From the NCBI GenBank assembly GCA_020205615.1, contig CM035170.1, forward strand, positions 58,728,486-58,792,485: 64,000 nucleotides of DNA, given 5' to 3'. Made by a program: the position numbers and the translations under genes. Source of the DNA: Panax quinquefolius. Taxonomy: Eukaryota; Streptophyta; Magnoliopsida; Apiales; Araliaceae. Numbering within the stretch: the stretch's first letter is position 1; every line of letters starts with the position of its first letter. The notes beneath the pieces were generated by a model, which was not told where the DNA came from, did not search any database, and saw nothing but the letters and a program-made list of their open reading frames with translations. This document shows, piece after piece, positions 11,768 to 24,479 of the stretch.

Positions 11768-13314
11768 TGATATGTAGGTTTTACACCTACTTATTGGATA
11801 TCAATTCACGAGAACTATGTTCATCTCAAGCACATTTTAGTATGTTTTTAGTTGCATTTTATTTTATTTTGCATTACTTGTAATTAGAACTCATCTGGTG
11901 TGAAAATGCAGGAAATGGCATAAGCTCAGCTGTGGCAGGTGTTATGAGAATAACAAAGGCGTGGCAAATGGAATGTGTTGACAAGGAACTGAGTGGTTAT
12001 GAAGGACAAACAACAAGCAACAACAACAGATAGCAATGACGAGCGGTATGGTCTACCGCCACTAAAGAAGTTCTCGCATACCGCCGAGCAGTAAAAGACC
12101 GAAATACACTCGCGTGCAAGATAGTTTTAATCGCCTACGGCGCCTAATTTATATGGAGATCATTAGCGGTCGCATTCGAGTTATATCACGCAGATTACTT
12201 GACTTTTGTTTTTGAATTTGAAATTCGAATGTGGTCATATTAAAAACTATCCTAGTTGGTACCAGACGATTATTATGTACGTTTTTATCAGCTTTTTAAG
12301 AAGGGAACTAGGGGTCCAAGCATAAAACTAATCCTAGAGAGGATTTGAGCAAAAACCTTAATATTTTCTACATCTTCTCAGGAATTCAGTTATTATATAA
12401 GTATTCATTTTCTTTTGCTGGAAACTATTGGAGATTTGGATAACATTCTAAAACGAATTCTACAATTGGGTTTGATCAATTCTATTTTCTCTCTCTCTTG
12501 TGATATTTATTCTCAATGTGTTACTATAATCCCATAATGTTTTTAGGTTTAGAAATTAACTAAACTCCATTATGGGATTCTAACTGATTTTGATATGTAA
12601 TCTATGATTAATTACCTGATTACTTGATCGCTCATTTATCATTGAGATTTCTATCATGATTGATTGAATTACATGAATGTTTGATCACCATTCATCGTAT
12701 ATGCTTATATGGAATTGAAAAATGACATGTGAGTATGGTTGTAATCATGATAGCATGCGTTTATGAGGCTGAAATGTTTAACTTTGTATTTTGTGGTCCA
12801 GATAGAAATATATTGTTTCACCATGTGTAGTAATATAAGAGCTTGTGCTTCAATTCAATATTGCTGCAATTTCACATAGGAATATAGTGACTTTGGCATT
12901 ATTGTCGATTATATGATTTCTATCGCAATGTGGATGTTATGTAAACAGGTCATAATTCATTGAAAAATGATTATGTCTACATTTGTGCTCTTGGCTAACT
13001 TTCCATAATAAATGAATGATTGTGCTTGATGGCAATGTTTAGATGAAATATGAAATGAAGTTAGAATCCCATTCTTTCAAAATTTGATTTCATTAAATTA
13101 GTCTCGTGTTTTATTCAGTAATTGAATACAGGTTAAGCATAATTGTGAATTGTTCGTTTAAGCATAGAAAAAATAGTGATACAATTGGTGTATGATAGTT
13201 AAATTTTAAAACCTTTCTCCGTGGATCGATCATCGTTTTACTCAGACTACTTGTTGACCCATGTATGCTTGCATGAGTTAGAGTCCTTTTGTTAATACTA
13301 AAAAGGAGGCAACA
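11768..13314 (+). repeat. 5' LTR of Athila-2
   Basis: It starts TGATATGTAGG, as the 3' LTR starts at 63572, and probably ends at ggcaaca just before the primer site. The right boundary is inferred because the second LTR is incomplete. The segment at about 12030-12170 is unusually CG-rich and differs strongly from the 3' LTR although both sides match. No gene is seen. Confidence 0.8.
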
Positions 13315-13320
13315 AGTTTT

Positions 13321-13338
13321 TGGCACCGTTGCCGGGGA
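13321..13338 (+). other. Primer binding site of Athila-2 (Asp tRNA type)
   Basis: TGGCACCGTTGCCGGGGA follows the LTR after a few bases. Athila elements are known to use an Asp-tRNA primer with TGGCGCCGTTGCCGGGGA. One base differs here. Confidence 0.85.
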
Positions 13339-13576
13339 AAGGCGTTTAATTTTATTATTATTATCATCAATTTTAAGCTAAATTTTATGTCTTATACAAT
13401 TCTAATCTTGTCTCATTTCTATTTTTGTTTCTTGTTCCAGGCACTCGTATTTAGTATATACACACTCGATCCTCCAATCCCGAGTTAACACCTTTACAGG
13501 ACAACATCAACGATAGGGGTTTGAAATCCAGAGCGCCTAGAAATATACAGGTAAAGTTAGAAACCACAACATCTAA

Positions 13577-15110
13577 TATGGCAGCCGAAGAGCAAAGGGA
13601 GGAGCAAATGGCTTTAAGAGATTATTCGATGTCGAATATTAATGGATTGCAGTCAAGTATAGTCAGACCACGATAGCAGCTAACACCTTCAAGATTAAGT
13701 CGGGCACTATTCAAATGGTGCAAAATTCGGTACAGTTTAGGGGGTGTTGCTACAGATGATCCTAATGAACACCTGTTGAGCTTTATTGAAATATGTGATA
13801 CTTTCAGATACAATGGGGTGACAGAGGATGCAATCAGACTAAGGCTGTTTCCATTTTCACTGCAAGATAAAGCTAGAAGTTGGCTTCACTCTTTACCTCC
13901 GGGATCTATCACCACATGGGAAGACCTAGCACAAAAATTCTTAGCCAAATTCTTTCTAATGGCTAAGACTGTAAAGTTAAGGACATCAATTTCCCAGTTT
14001 GAGTAGCAACAGGGTGAATCATTATATGAAGCCTCAGAGAGATAAGGAATTGCTAAGGAAGTGTTCACACCATGGCATGCCAGATTGGATGGTTATCAAC
14101 ACATTTTCTAATGGATTGGGATGGCAGTCAAGACCGATTATAGATGCAGCTGCAGGAGGAGCTCTATGGGCGAAGAGCTATGAAGAAGCATATAATCTTA
14201 TAGAGACAATGACAACTAATGATTTCCAAAATTTGTCAGCCAGAATGCCACATCCCAAAGTTGCAGGTTTGTTAGAAGTGGATGATATCACTCAATTGTC
14301 AGCACAGATGGCATCCATGGCAAAGAAGATTGACTCATTGACAGACACCAAGGCAAAGACAGATGCATTTGTGTGTGAGCTATGTGCAGGATCACATTCA
14401 ACGGACCAATGTGCTATCAGTTCAGAGTCTGTGCAATATGTGAGCAACTATAGGAAGGATCAAGGTCAATTTCAGAACACATACAACTCCAACAACCGCA
14501 ACCATCCAAACTTCAATTGGTCAAATAATCAAGGAAATTAACAAAGTCAGTTTCAACCAAATAACCAATTTCAGCAACAGTTTGCACCAAGACCACCTTA
14601 TCCACTTGGATTTTCTCAACAACAACATCATACTCCAGCTGCACCTCAGCAAGAAAAGAAATCGAAGATGGAGGAAATGATGATGAAGTACATGGCAAAT
14701 ACAGAAATGATGATTAAAAGCCAAGTAGTGGCTATTAAAAATCTGGAAACTCAAATGGGTCTGATGGATAGCATGCTCAACAACAGACCTCAGAGTTCAT
14801 TGCTAAGTACAACAGAGGCAAATCCAAGAAGAGAAGGGAAGGAACAATGTCAGGCGATCACACTCAGGTTTGGGAAACTGGTTGCAGGAAACCAACTAGG
14901 GGCTCCCGCGCCATGTTTACAAGGGGAGGACGCGCGGCCGCGCGAGTCAGGAAATTTGTCTGCTGAGAAATTAAATGATGAAGGTTCTGGTCAACAACAG
15001 GAAGAGGAGAATAAAGCAGGTTCAGTTGAGAAGCCCGTGAATAAAATACCACCAGTTCACCCTCCGGTTCCTTATCCACAGAGATTGTACAGGCAGAGCG
15101 AAGACAGGTA
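13577..15110 (+). pseudogene. Athila-2 gag, broken
   Basis: The ATG at 13577 opens MAAEEQREEQMALRDYS. A stop near 13673 and frame changes follow. The conserved capsid core (13776-14006) reads FRYNGVTEDAIRLRLFPFSL, then KARSWLHSLPPGSITTWEDL. The next block (13999-14541) has NTFSNGL and AAAGGAL, then a zinc-knuckle-like C-x2-C-x3-H-x4-C (CELCAGSHSTDQC, about 14374-14412). A Q/N-rich tail and a charged linker (14668-15111) follow. Gag would form the particle. Four or more stops or frameshifts inactivate it. Confidence 0.88.
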
Positions 15111-15111
15111 G

Positions 15112-15774
15112 TTTAGTAAGTTCTTGGAGGTATTCAAAAAGCTGCAGATTAACATACCTTTCGTTGAGGCATTGGAACATATGCCTAGTTATGCAAAGTT
15201 CATGAAGGGTATTTTGTCAAGGAAGAAGAGATTAGAAGATTTTGAGACAATGGCCTTGACAAAGGAATGCAGTGCAGTGCTTCAACGCAAATTACCTCCA
15301 AAGCTGAAGGATCTAGGAAGTTTCATAATACCATGCACAATTGGAAAGATGAGCTTTAGTAAATGTTTGTGTGATCTTGGAGCAAGTATCACTTTGATGC
15401 CCTTGTCAGTATTTAATCAGTTGGGATTACTGGCTCCAAGGCCGACAAATATTTCGTTGCAGCTTGCTGACAGGTCTATCACTTATCCATGGGGAATTGT
15501 TGAAGATGTTTTGGTAAAAGTGGATAAATCCATTTTCCGGCTGATTTCATCATTTTAGATTATGAAGAAGATAGGAGTATACCAATCATACTTGGAAGAC
15601 CATTCCTAGCCACATGAAGGACCTTGATAGACGTCCAGAAAGGGGAACTCACAATGCGTGTTAATGATCAGGAAGTTACCTTAAACGTATTCAAGGCAAT
15701 GAAATTCCCGACAGATGAAGAGGAATTCTTCGGGGTTGATATGGTGGACAAGGTCTTAAATGATGAAGTAGAGA
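15112..15774 (+). pseudogene. Athila-2 protease region, broken and interrupted by B0
   Basis: Open at 15124-15558 with FETMALTKECSAVLQRKLPP, then the protease motif CDLGASITLMPLSVF, where Athila proteases have DLGAS in place of DTGA, and LQLADRSITYPWGIVEDVLV. A frame change follows. The tail TLIDVQKGELTMRVNDQEV lies at 15624-15770. The frame is cut at 15779 by the B0 insertion and resumes at 37378. Confidence 0.85.
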
Positions 15775-15779
15775 GTTTG
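15775..15779. repeat. Target site duplication GTTTG, left copy (B0)
   Basis: GTTTG directly precedes the element end tgtaacaacccc. The same five bases follow the other end at 37373-37377. Confidence 0.92.
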
Positions 15780-15974
15780 TGTAACAACCCCAAAATAGGA
15801 CCAATCCAACCAACCTATTCTGAGTCGCCAACAACATGGTACAGAAAACAACTACAACTTTATTATTACAATTGTCGTGTAAAATACAACAATACATATG
15901 CTGTGAGTTTGGATACAAATATATACTAACTGTGACTCTCATCCCAACCTTGGATAGCACGTCACAATGACACC

Positions 15975-16367
15975 TTACATAAAGGGATAGTCAAAAACTG
16001 TTTTAGAAATTAGAATCTTTGGGAAGTGCTCAAGAAAACCTTCGTAAATGGGAGGCCATGCTTTTAGGTTATGGTAGATATCATATGGCCACAGAATTAT
16101 CCTTGGTTGACCCAATAGACCCCAAAGAAAAATGAGAAGATTACTATCATATTCTTCCCAATGATGAGTCTTCTCTTGACATATCATTATCTCCACTATC
16201 TCTAATTGAGAATTAAACTCCAAACAAACATCAAGATTATATAGGTAGTGCTTGTAAATATACTCAGCAAGTGGATGATCATAATCCTGTCTTATGATAA
16301 CACGAGGTTGTATGTCATTAGACATATTGTATGATAGTGGCAAAACAACCTTCCAAGTTAAATTCAC
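15975..16367 (-). CDS. LTR-embedded conserved ORF (unknown, 130 codons), B0 copy
   Basis: I do not recognise the product. The frame lies wholly inside the LTR and is open for 130 codons. It begins MNLTWKVVLPLSYNMSND with a GTG first codon. The open frame extends a few codons upstream (WWSIDVEGEV), and the first true ATG is at the M of NMSND. The protein is rich in aromatic residues: HPLAEYIYKHYLYNL, KTHHWEEYDSNLLIFLWGLL, WPYDIYHNLKAWPPIYEGF. There is no signal peptide or clear membrane helix. Five other LTR copies carry the same frame, one of them fully open (48114-48506). The Tekay LTR lacks it. A captured host-gene piece or an element-specific protein are both possible. Confidence 0.6.
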   Translation of the reverse strand: MNLTWKVVLPLSYNMSNDIQPRVIIRQDYDHPLAEYIYKHYLYNLDVCLEFNSQLEIVEIMICQEKTHHWEEYDSNLLIFLWGLLGQPRIILWPYDIYHNLKAWPPIYEGFLEHFPKILISKTVFDYPFM

Positions 16368-16861
16368 CTCACCCTCAACATCTATAGACCACCATTCTAT
16401 TCCTCATTATCCCACGCTTTCGACCCGTACCTACACTTTTTATTACTCTGAAAGGATTTGTGAAGCAAAAGGGTGAGCACAACTAGCTTAGTAAAGAATA
16501 TCATGACTAAAAATAATTAAATTATCAATAGCCTTCATCAATAATAAATTAGAGATTTAGAACATATGGTAGATGATAAAATTTCAACCATAGTTGCAGC
16601 GGAATGAGCAATCCATTAGAAGAGTCAAATAGACTATAAAATCTATTATCTTCTCCATGTTAAAAGTCCACCAACAATGTTTTATCCCTGTAACATTAAT
16701 TAACAATTCCTGTCCACAATCACGTGTATAACTCATAATCGTAATTGTTGATCTAAATTCCTTTTCTCATCCAGGACAAAGATAATTTTCATCACCTGAA
16801 ACATCAAAGATTATGGTTATACCAAATCACAATTTATGCTGATAATCCTACTAATAAATTA

Positions 16862-17090
16862 ATCTTTGCACTACGGGCCAAAGATATTCATCAACAAGTC
16901 ATCTTTGCACTACAGGCCAAAGATATTCATCAGTTGGTCATGTTCATCTAAACACCTATTCATCATTGCACTCACGGGCCAAAGATATTGATCAATCTGA
17001 TCATGTTTCATCTCAACACTGCTCATCTTTACACTACTACCAAAGATATTCATCAAGAAATCATTCATCTTTGCACTACAGGCCAAAGAT
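16862..17090 (-). repeat. Array of five hairpins with constant loop (LTR of B0)
   Basis: Arms ATCTTTG/CAAAGAT flank loop CACTACGGGC or close variants (plus strand). One unit has a decayed arm. Confidence 0.8.
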
Positions 17091-17784
17091 ATTCAGTTAT
17101 ATCATCATTTAGGACTGAGGATGATGAAAAATATTTTAAAGAAAATGAATCCGGTGAAACAAAAGAACAAATATTAAGGATTCGTACTTTAAACAATTCC
17201 CGTTCAAAAATACTTTATAAATAACCAGAGTGGAGTAAAATTCAAGAATGAAGACCAGAACATAGATCCAATCAAAGATAGGAATTATCACAGACAATCT
17301 TGGACATATAATGAAAATTTTAATTTTTCTGTGAATAGTGTCGTATTCGTGAATAGTGCCAGATATCGTGAATAGTAACTCGACACCAAAAGATAGAAAT
17401 TTCACAAAAATCATCATGCTTCGTGAATAGTACTTTCGTGAATAGTAACTCATGAATAGTAATACGACATGAAAAAAGTTCCAAATTTGATAAAAAGTTC
17501 AAACCAATATTTTGGCATAATGATATTTTAGAAATAATATCATTTATGAAGAAAATAATCTCCTTACCTCGTAAAGAATAGTATTTACATTTGGAATACT
17601 AGATATAGTGCTAAAAGAACTTGCATCAGTATAGCAATACTCAAGTACTAAAATACTCACAAAATACGCCGATATAATAGAGAGAGAAAGAGAGAAATCT
17701 TTAGTTTACGGTGTGATTTTTAATTCTAACCTAAGCACCTATTTATAGGAAAATGCTTAGAACAAAGCGTAAAATTTAATAAAA

Positions 17785-17828
<44 letters not shown>

Positions 17829-19121
17829 TTCCTACGCACACTTGACTTGACGAATTTCAAAGATCTAACAAACACATGTGTGCCAACAATAAAAACGTTT
17901 TTCTAACAAAAATATTTAAAACTTCCAAAAAATGATAATAAATTAATTCGTAACTTCAATAATTCATAATAAATAGCCCTTTGATCGGAAAATTGAATCT
18001 CGCTTGTTTTTTATAGGAAATTCAATTTTCTACAACTTTTCAAAAGAAAGTTTTTCCAAATTCCAAACAGAAGTTGACCGAAATCCATAAACGGGCAATT
18101 TTACAGGCTATAATCAAATTTCAGTCAAGAAATGGGCCCACAAACATGTTTAACATGTTTTAAACAACTTTTGCAACAAAAATACTCCTCCTCCTTATAT
18201 ACTCATATATCCCACATTCGTTGTAAAAATATCATCATTATTATATTATAATAATATAGTAAAATATTATTTTATCAGAAAAGATAAAATATCGATTTTT
18301 ACCAACTGTCACTTTAAAAAATTTTCTCCATTTATATCCACATAAATGAATATTTTCCTAATCATATAAATTAATAATTAATTATTTACAAATAATATTC
18401 TGAGAATCACAATAATGACAAACTGATTAGCCCTAAGAAAGAGGGGCTTTCCAATAAGGATTTCTCTCATCACGCAATTAGGTGACCAAACCTCTCCTTA
18501 GATGTAACTTTCTAGACATTCCCAATAATGTTATCTAATAATATTATTTAGATAATATGAATTATTGCTCAGATAATGAAAAATAACGCAGTAGTGACAA
18601 TTATTGAAACAACGGTAATATAAAATATCAATATGACAATTATTGAATCAATAAAATAAAATACTTTGAGCAATAATTATCGTAACAATTATTGAGTAGT
18701 GCCTTCTTACGTAAGAGTGAATAATTCAAAATCTTTATGCAATACCATATACACTCGCAACAACGCCAGACGTTTTACTTTACTTTACCCACCGGGTATT
18801 CCAACAAATGTTAATTGAGAACGATTACGCTCGTTATTTATAAAAACTTTAATTTGTCATTTTCTTCATCCGACCGTTATTTTGTTATGGGGCCCTGAAA
18901 TGGCTCGCGGTACCAATACAAATATTCCCTACGCAGAAAGAATATTCCACGACCAAACGAATATTCCCACAAGCAACAATGAATATTTTATAACCACTGT
19001 GTATTTTGAAAAAATTCATGTATCACCCTTAACTTTAACCTTTTATCAATTTGACCATTTCTTGAATAGTAATTATAAGAAAAATTGAATACTTTTATTG
19101 CAAAAAATTCGGGGTATTACA

Positions 19122-19137
19122 ATCTCCTCCTTATGAA
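19122..19137 (-). other. Polypurine tract of B0
   Basis: The complement reads TTCATAAGGAGGAGAT next to the LTR start, matching the Tekay tract. Confidence 0.8.
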
Positions 19138-19164
19138 ATTTCGTCCCTCAAATTTACGTATTCT

Positions 19165-20069
19165 GTATTTTGAAGAGTTGAGAATACCTTATTTTCATTT
19201 CGGATTCTATCTCTCCCGGTCATCATGATTTCTCCATTGCTCATCTCCGTGATAACTTCATTTGGGTTCCTCACTTGTTGGGAAGTTATGACAACCGCTA
19301 TCCCTCGAACTACTCGACTTTAACTTATCAGGGGAGAAAGATTCAAGGCCATCACTACCTCTCAGATTGGAACATACTTTTCATAAGGCATATTCCTCCC
19401 TCAACCGCCTCTTTCGTACTTCTTATTCATAATCAATCATCAATCTTGATCCATATCAAATTCAGTTGACCGCTCTCCATACATGGTAATTCAAAACTCG
19501 ATGTTGGGTTCTCCCAATCGCTTTCCAAAAGAGAAATTCATATCATCTATTTTAGTCTTCTTAGATCGGACATCTCTTTCCACAATATCCACGTGTCGTG
19601 TGGCTTTTACCCATGCATCACTCATTCTTACTCGTTCGCTTTTTTCTTTTTCATTTCAGATTCCATCTTTATCATCTTACACTCGCTAAAGAATGCTTCG
19701 TTCAAGCATCACATATCTCAGGTAACACAAGCTTGAATTATCAGATCCTTTTGCTCCACGACCGCCTATCGTTCTTCAAATTTTGCTTCTTCTAACTCAT
19801 GAATACGATTTTGAAATTCTACATTTTGATCATATAATACCTCTAATAAACTCTCATCAGGTACCTCTTTTTCCTCTTCTTCCTCACTTTCAGCTATTAC
19901 CTCTGCGACTATCTCGGGTTCAACTATCAATTCTTCACTCACCACACATGGATATCTCTAATTCCTTCTTAAATCGACATCACATTATCATGGTTAGTGA
20001 TTAGAGGTATCCCCACTGATCTCATTCACTCCATTATTAGCATTCTCGGTGCCATTCTCAAATATCTTT
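19165..20069 (-). pseudogene. Coiled-coil cargo frame of B family, degenerate B0 copy
   Basis: The minus strand is homologous along its length to the open frame at 49048-49761. The gag-like start is damaged: the ATG of the other copies reads ATA. There follow the NANNGVNE segment, an acidic segment, the coiled coil, and a Tekay gag/protease junction ([14 protein letters not shown], about 19255-19300). A chromodomain-tail remnant (about 19190-19215) comes last. Stops and shifts leave no long open frame. The presence of the same mosaic in B0 and in the plus-strand array shows it belongs to the family and is not a single accident. Confidence 0.7.
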
Positions 20070-20230
20070 ATAAAACAAGGGTTAATTAAGCAAATTAACA
20101 TATCACATAATATCTCAGTATATTATGATCGACCAACAATTAAGCTTAAGTAGGACACACTAGCGAAGGATTTACTCATCTCTCCCCTCCTAGTTATATT
20201 CTCCGATCTCCGCCAGAGACTATATCCCTA

Positions 20231-20245
20231 AGCTCTGATACCAAA
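20231..20245 (-). other. Primer binding site of B0 (initiator Met tRNA), single copy
   Basis: The complement reads TTTGGTATCAGAGCT directly next to the LTR end. Unlike the plus-strand B copies, there is only one such site. Confidence 0.88.
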
Positions 20246-20445
20246 TGTAACAACCCCAAAATAGGTCCAATCTAACCAACCTATTCTGAGTCGTCAACAA
20301 CATGGTACGGAGATAACAACTACTGACTTTATTATTACAATTGTCGTGCAAAAAACAACAAACACATATCTTTGTGAGTTAGGATACAATATATACCAAT
20401 CGTGACTCTCATCCCAACCTTGGATAAGCACGTCACAATGACACC

Positions 20446-20841
20446 TTACATAAAGGTATAGTCAAAAACTATTTTAGAAATTAGAATATTTGGGAAGTGC
20501 TCAAGAAACCTTCGTGCGTATGGGAGGCCATGCTTACAGGTTATGGTAGATATCATATGGCCACGTAATTATCTTGGTTAACCCAATAAACCCCAAAGAA
20601 AAACGAGAAGATTACTATCATATTCATCCCAATGATGAGTCTTCTCTTGACATATCATTATCTCCACTATCTCTAATTGGAGATTAAACTCCAAACAAAC
20701 ACCAAGATTATATAGGTAGTGCTTGTAAATATACTCGGCAAAGAGTGGATGAGCACAACCTCATCTTATGATGACACGAGGTTGTATGTCATTAGACATC
20801 TTGTATGATAGTGGCAAAACACCCTTCCAAGTTAAATTCAC
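20446..20841 (-). pseudogene. LTR-embedded ORF, degenerate B0 5' LTR copy
   Basis: Same length and order as 15975-16367, with recognisable LSYKMSNDIQPRVIIR, HYLYNLGVCLEFN and EEYDSNLL-like segments, but with stops and frame changes near its middle and end. The two LTRs of one insertion are identical at birth, so this copy decayed after insertion. Confidence 0.65.
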
Positions 20842-22418
20842 CTCACCCTCAACATCTATAGACCACTATTCTATTCCTCGCTATCCCCGCTCGACCTAGC
20901 TACAATTTTATTACACGAAGGAATTGTGAAGCAAAAGGGTGAGCACAACTAGCTTCAAGAAAGAATATCATGACTAAAAATAATTAAATTATCAATAGCC
21001 TTCATCAATAATAAATCGAGGAGATTTAGAACATATGGTAGATGATAAAATTTCAACCATAGTCAGCAAATGTTGAATGAGAAATCCATTAGAAGAGTCA
21101 AATAGACCATAAAATCTATTATCTTCTCCATGTTAAAAGTCCACCAACAATGTTTTATTCCTGTAACATTAATCAACAATTCCTGTCCACAATCACGTGT
21201 GTAAGACCCCGAAATTTTTTTAAATAAAAAGGAATTTTCTTTATTTATTATTTTGAAATAGTAAGGGTTGATTTGATTAATGTGGATAGTTAAGGGTTAA
21301 ATACATAAATATTTCAAAATAAGCAAGTGGTTATAAAATATTCATTTTGTGTGAGAATATTCGTTTGGTCGTGGAATATTCATCTTTGTCGGGAATATTC
21401 AGTATGTGGTATGACCATGTGTGGGCCCCATAACGGAAAGCGATTGGATGAAGAAAACGACAAATATAAGTTGGTTAAAAATATCTGAGCGTAGTTGTTT
21501 CTGAATTAAGATTTGTTGGAATACCCGGTGGTTAAAATACTGATGTCTGGCGTGGTTGCGATGAGCACACGGTATTACGCAGTATTGTTGAATTATTGAT
21601 CCTTACGTAAGAAGGCACTACTCAATAATTTTTACAAGAGTTATTCTTATTCGATATTTTATTTTATTGATTCAATAATTCTTTGCGTTGATATTTTATA
21701 TTATTGTTGTTCAATAATTGTCACCGCACATTATCTCCATTATCGGATCAATAATTCATATTATTTAAATAATATTATTAGATAGCATTATTGGCAATGT
21801 CTAGAAAGTTCATCGAGGAGAGGTTTGGTCACCTAATTACGGCAAGAAGGAGAAATCCTTATCGGAAAGCCCCTCTTCTGAGGAGCTACCTGGTTATCAT
21901 AATTGTGATTTCGTAATATTATTTGTGAATAATTAATTATTGATTCATATGATAAAGAAATATTTATTTTATGTGGATATAAATGATGGATTTATTTATG
22001 TGGTTATAAATGAAGAAATTATTGTTGAGGTGTTTTATCAAGATTTTTACAGATTGGAGGTATTAAAAATTAAATCGGGGTTTTGAGATATATTGTGGGA
22101 TTATAATTTTAATCCGACCGTTGGATGTGGTAGTAATTTTGGGTATGTTATACATACATAAGTTGAGTATATGTCCACAAATTTTGAACCAATTAAAAAT
22201 GCACGAATGATTTGTTATGAATTTTAAGAGGTGTCCGATTAGGAAATTAGGGTTATAATTGATTTTGGTGGAAAATTCTAGAATTGAGTGGGCCCCACTT
22301 GTGGTTGGTGAAGAAATGTGCTGAATTTTATTTCAAATGTGGTGGGTGGCAATAGTAGCGAGTGTAAAGCTATCAAAGTAAAGCAGTCAAAATGCTGCTT
22401 GGCGGGCTAACATTTTCC

Positions 22419-22426
22419 TATAAATA
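22419..22426 (+). promoter_or_regulatory. LTR TATA box
   Basis: CCTATAAATAG lies about 75 bases before the CT-rich leader start typical of these LTRs. Confidence 0.6.
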
Positions 22427-23137
22427 GAGGGCTAAGTTAGAATTGAAAATCACACCGAAACAAAGTTTCTCTCTTTCTCTCTCTATATTATTGAGCGTAT
22501 TTTGTGAGTATTTAGATACTTTGAGAGTTCTTTATCAAAGATAAGTTTCATTCAAAGATCACTTCCGAGCCTTTCCTTCAGAAAATGCGATTCTTTGAGG
22601 TAAGGGATATTATTTTTTCAGTAATGATATTATTTCTTCAATATCATTATGTTGAAATGTTGATCTGAAGTTTTATCAAATTTGAAACTTTTTCATGTTT
22701 GGGGTTACTATTCATGAGTTACTATTCACGAGTTACTATTCATGAGTTCTTATTCACGAGTTCTTATTCACGAGTACTATTCATGAAGCGTGAAGATGTT
22801 TTTGTGGAATTTCTATCTTTTGGTGTCGGATTTACTATTCATGTATATCGGTCTTATTCACGTATACTGCACTATTCACGATATCTGACTATTCACCAAA
22901 AAATAAAATTTCTTCTTTTTGTCCAAAACATCTATTTTGGATACTAGCTTTGATTGTATCCATGTTTTGATCATTCTTGAATTTTACACCCTTTGTGATT
23001 ATTTTTGGGGTATTGTTGGACATGGATAAAACAAAAGTACGAATCCTTAATCCTTAATCCTTGTCATTTTGTTTCCTTGGATTCGTTCTTTAAAATATTT
23101 TCATCATCCTCGGTCTTAAATGATGATATTATTGAAT

Positions 23138-23368
23138 ATCTTTGGCACCAGAAGTGCAAAGATGAATGATTTACGAAGAATATCTTTGGCTGTAGTGCAA
23201 AAGATGAATGATTTCGAAGAATATCTTTGGCAGTAGTGCAAAGATGAGCGGTGTTGAGATGAACATGACTGATCGATTAATATCTTTGGCTCAGTAGTGC
23301 AAAGATGAGCAGTGTTTAAATGAACATGATTAAGTGATGAATATCTTTGGCACATAGTGCAAAAGATG
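23138..23368 (+). repeat. Array of five hairpins (solo Tekay LTR)
   Basis: Five ATCTTTG/CAAAGAT-type units, with loops more varied than in B (for example gctgtagtg and gcaccagaagtg). Confidence 0.75.
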
Positions 23369-24057
23369 AATATTTAATTCGGATGTATATTGATTGTTGT
23401 TATGGGATAAAAGATAGGCGATGAACTTTTAAATTCATACATAGAAGATAGTAGTTTGCATTCTCTACTTAACTCTTCTAATGAATTATTATTTCCGCTA
23501 TGAATATTGATTGAAAATTTGTTGTCTATTGTATTCTATTAAATTTTTCCTGTTGAAGACTAACGATAATTTGTTGTATATTATCTTAGTCATAATATTC
23601 TTTCTTGAGCTAGTTGAGCTCACCCTTTCCTTTTTGTTCCATTCTTCTCGGGAGGCGAGAATATAAGCGAGTGCAAGCCGAAAGGTATGGAATGAAGGTT
23701 TTAGAAAGGATTGTTTAGTAGTCCTCACCATTTTGTAAAATAATGTATCAATAAATGTGATGAGGATTTATGTGAGTATAAATATTATACAGAAGATAAT
23801 ATTTGTATTTAAACTCATGATTTCTTGTTGTAATAATAAAGTTGTAGTTGTTTTTACGTACCATGTATTGACAACTCGGAATGGGTGATGTATACCTATT
23901 TTGGGGGCGCCACAACGTGTATAACTCATAATCGTAATTGTAGTTCTAAATTCCTTTTCTCATCCAGAGACAAAGATAATTTTCATCACCGAAACATCAA
24001 AGATTATGGTTATACCAAATCACGAGTTTATGTTGATAATCCTACTTAATAAATTCA

Positions 24058-24243
24058 TCTTTGCACTTTCTGGCCAAAGATATTCATCAACAAGTCATCT
24101 TTGCACTACTGGGCCAAAGATATTCATCGATTGGTCATGTTCATCTAAACACACATTCATCTTTGCACCACGGGCCAAAGATATTGATCAATCGATTAGT
24201 ATTCATCTCAACACACTGTTTATCTTTTACTACTACCAAAGAT
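24058..24243 (-). repeat. Hairpin array (5' LTR of B0)
   Basis: Four units of the ATCTTTG/CAAAGAT type. The last has lost most of the loop. Confidence 0.75.
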
Positions 24244-24479
24244 ATTCAGTTATATCATCATTTAGGGGTGAGTATGATGAAAAATATTTTAAAGAAAATG
24301 AATCCGGTGAAACAAAAGAACAAATATTAAGGATTAGTACTTTAAACAATTCCGTTCAAAATACTTCATAAATAACGAGTAGAGAGTAAAATTCAAGAAT
24401 GAAGACCAAAACATAGATCCAATCAAAGATAGGAACTATCACAGACAATCTTGGACATATAAAGAAAATTTAATTTTTC

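Larger units (their letters stand above)
15780..19121 (-). repeat. 3' LTR of B0
   Basis: It runs from tgtaacaacccc to ggggtattaca. It is Tekay-like over most of its length, but about 0.7 kb longer because of the segment carrying the LTR reading frame. It contains a five-unit hairpin array (16862-17090), GTGAATAGT repeats (about 17330-17470), a TATA box (17740-17747, minus) and a (TA)n run (17789-17824). Confidence 0.92.
21195..23919 (+). mobile_element. Solo Tekay LTR with ACGTG target duplication
   Basis: The LTR is 21200-23914 (2715 bases). It begins TGTAAGACCCCGAAA, ends GGGGGCGCCACA, and is flanked by ACGTG at 21195-21199 and 23915-23919. There is no primer site, internal region or second LTR, so recombination between LTRs probably removed the rest. 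It contains a TATA box (22419-22426), TTACTATTCAC repeats (about 22700-22890), five hairpins (23138-23368) and a donor-like GAG/GTAAGG at 22597-22604. No coding function is seen in its short frames. Confidence 0.93.

Noticed and set aside
20246..21199. A host gene or unique sequence between repeats
   Set aside because: Matches the B0 3' LTR over its whole length.
22699..22947. Frames made from the TTACTATTCAC repeats (also at 42021-42608, 51198-51681)
   Set aside because: Repetitive LTR sequence translated in several frames at once. No conserved residue pattern is kept between copies beyond the repeats.
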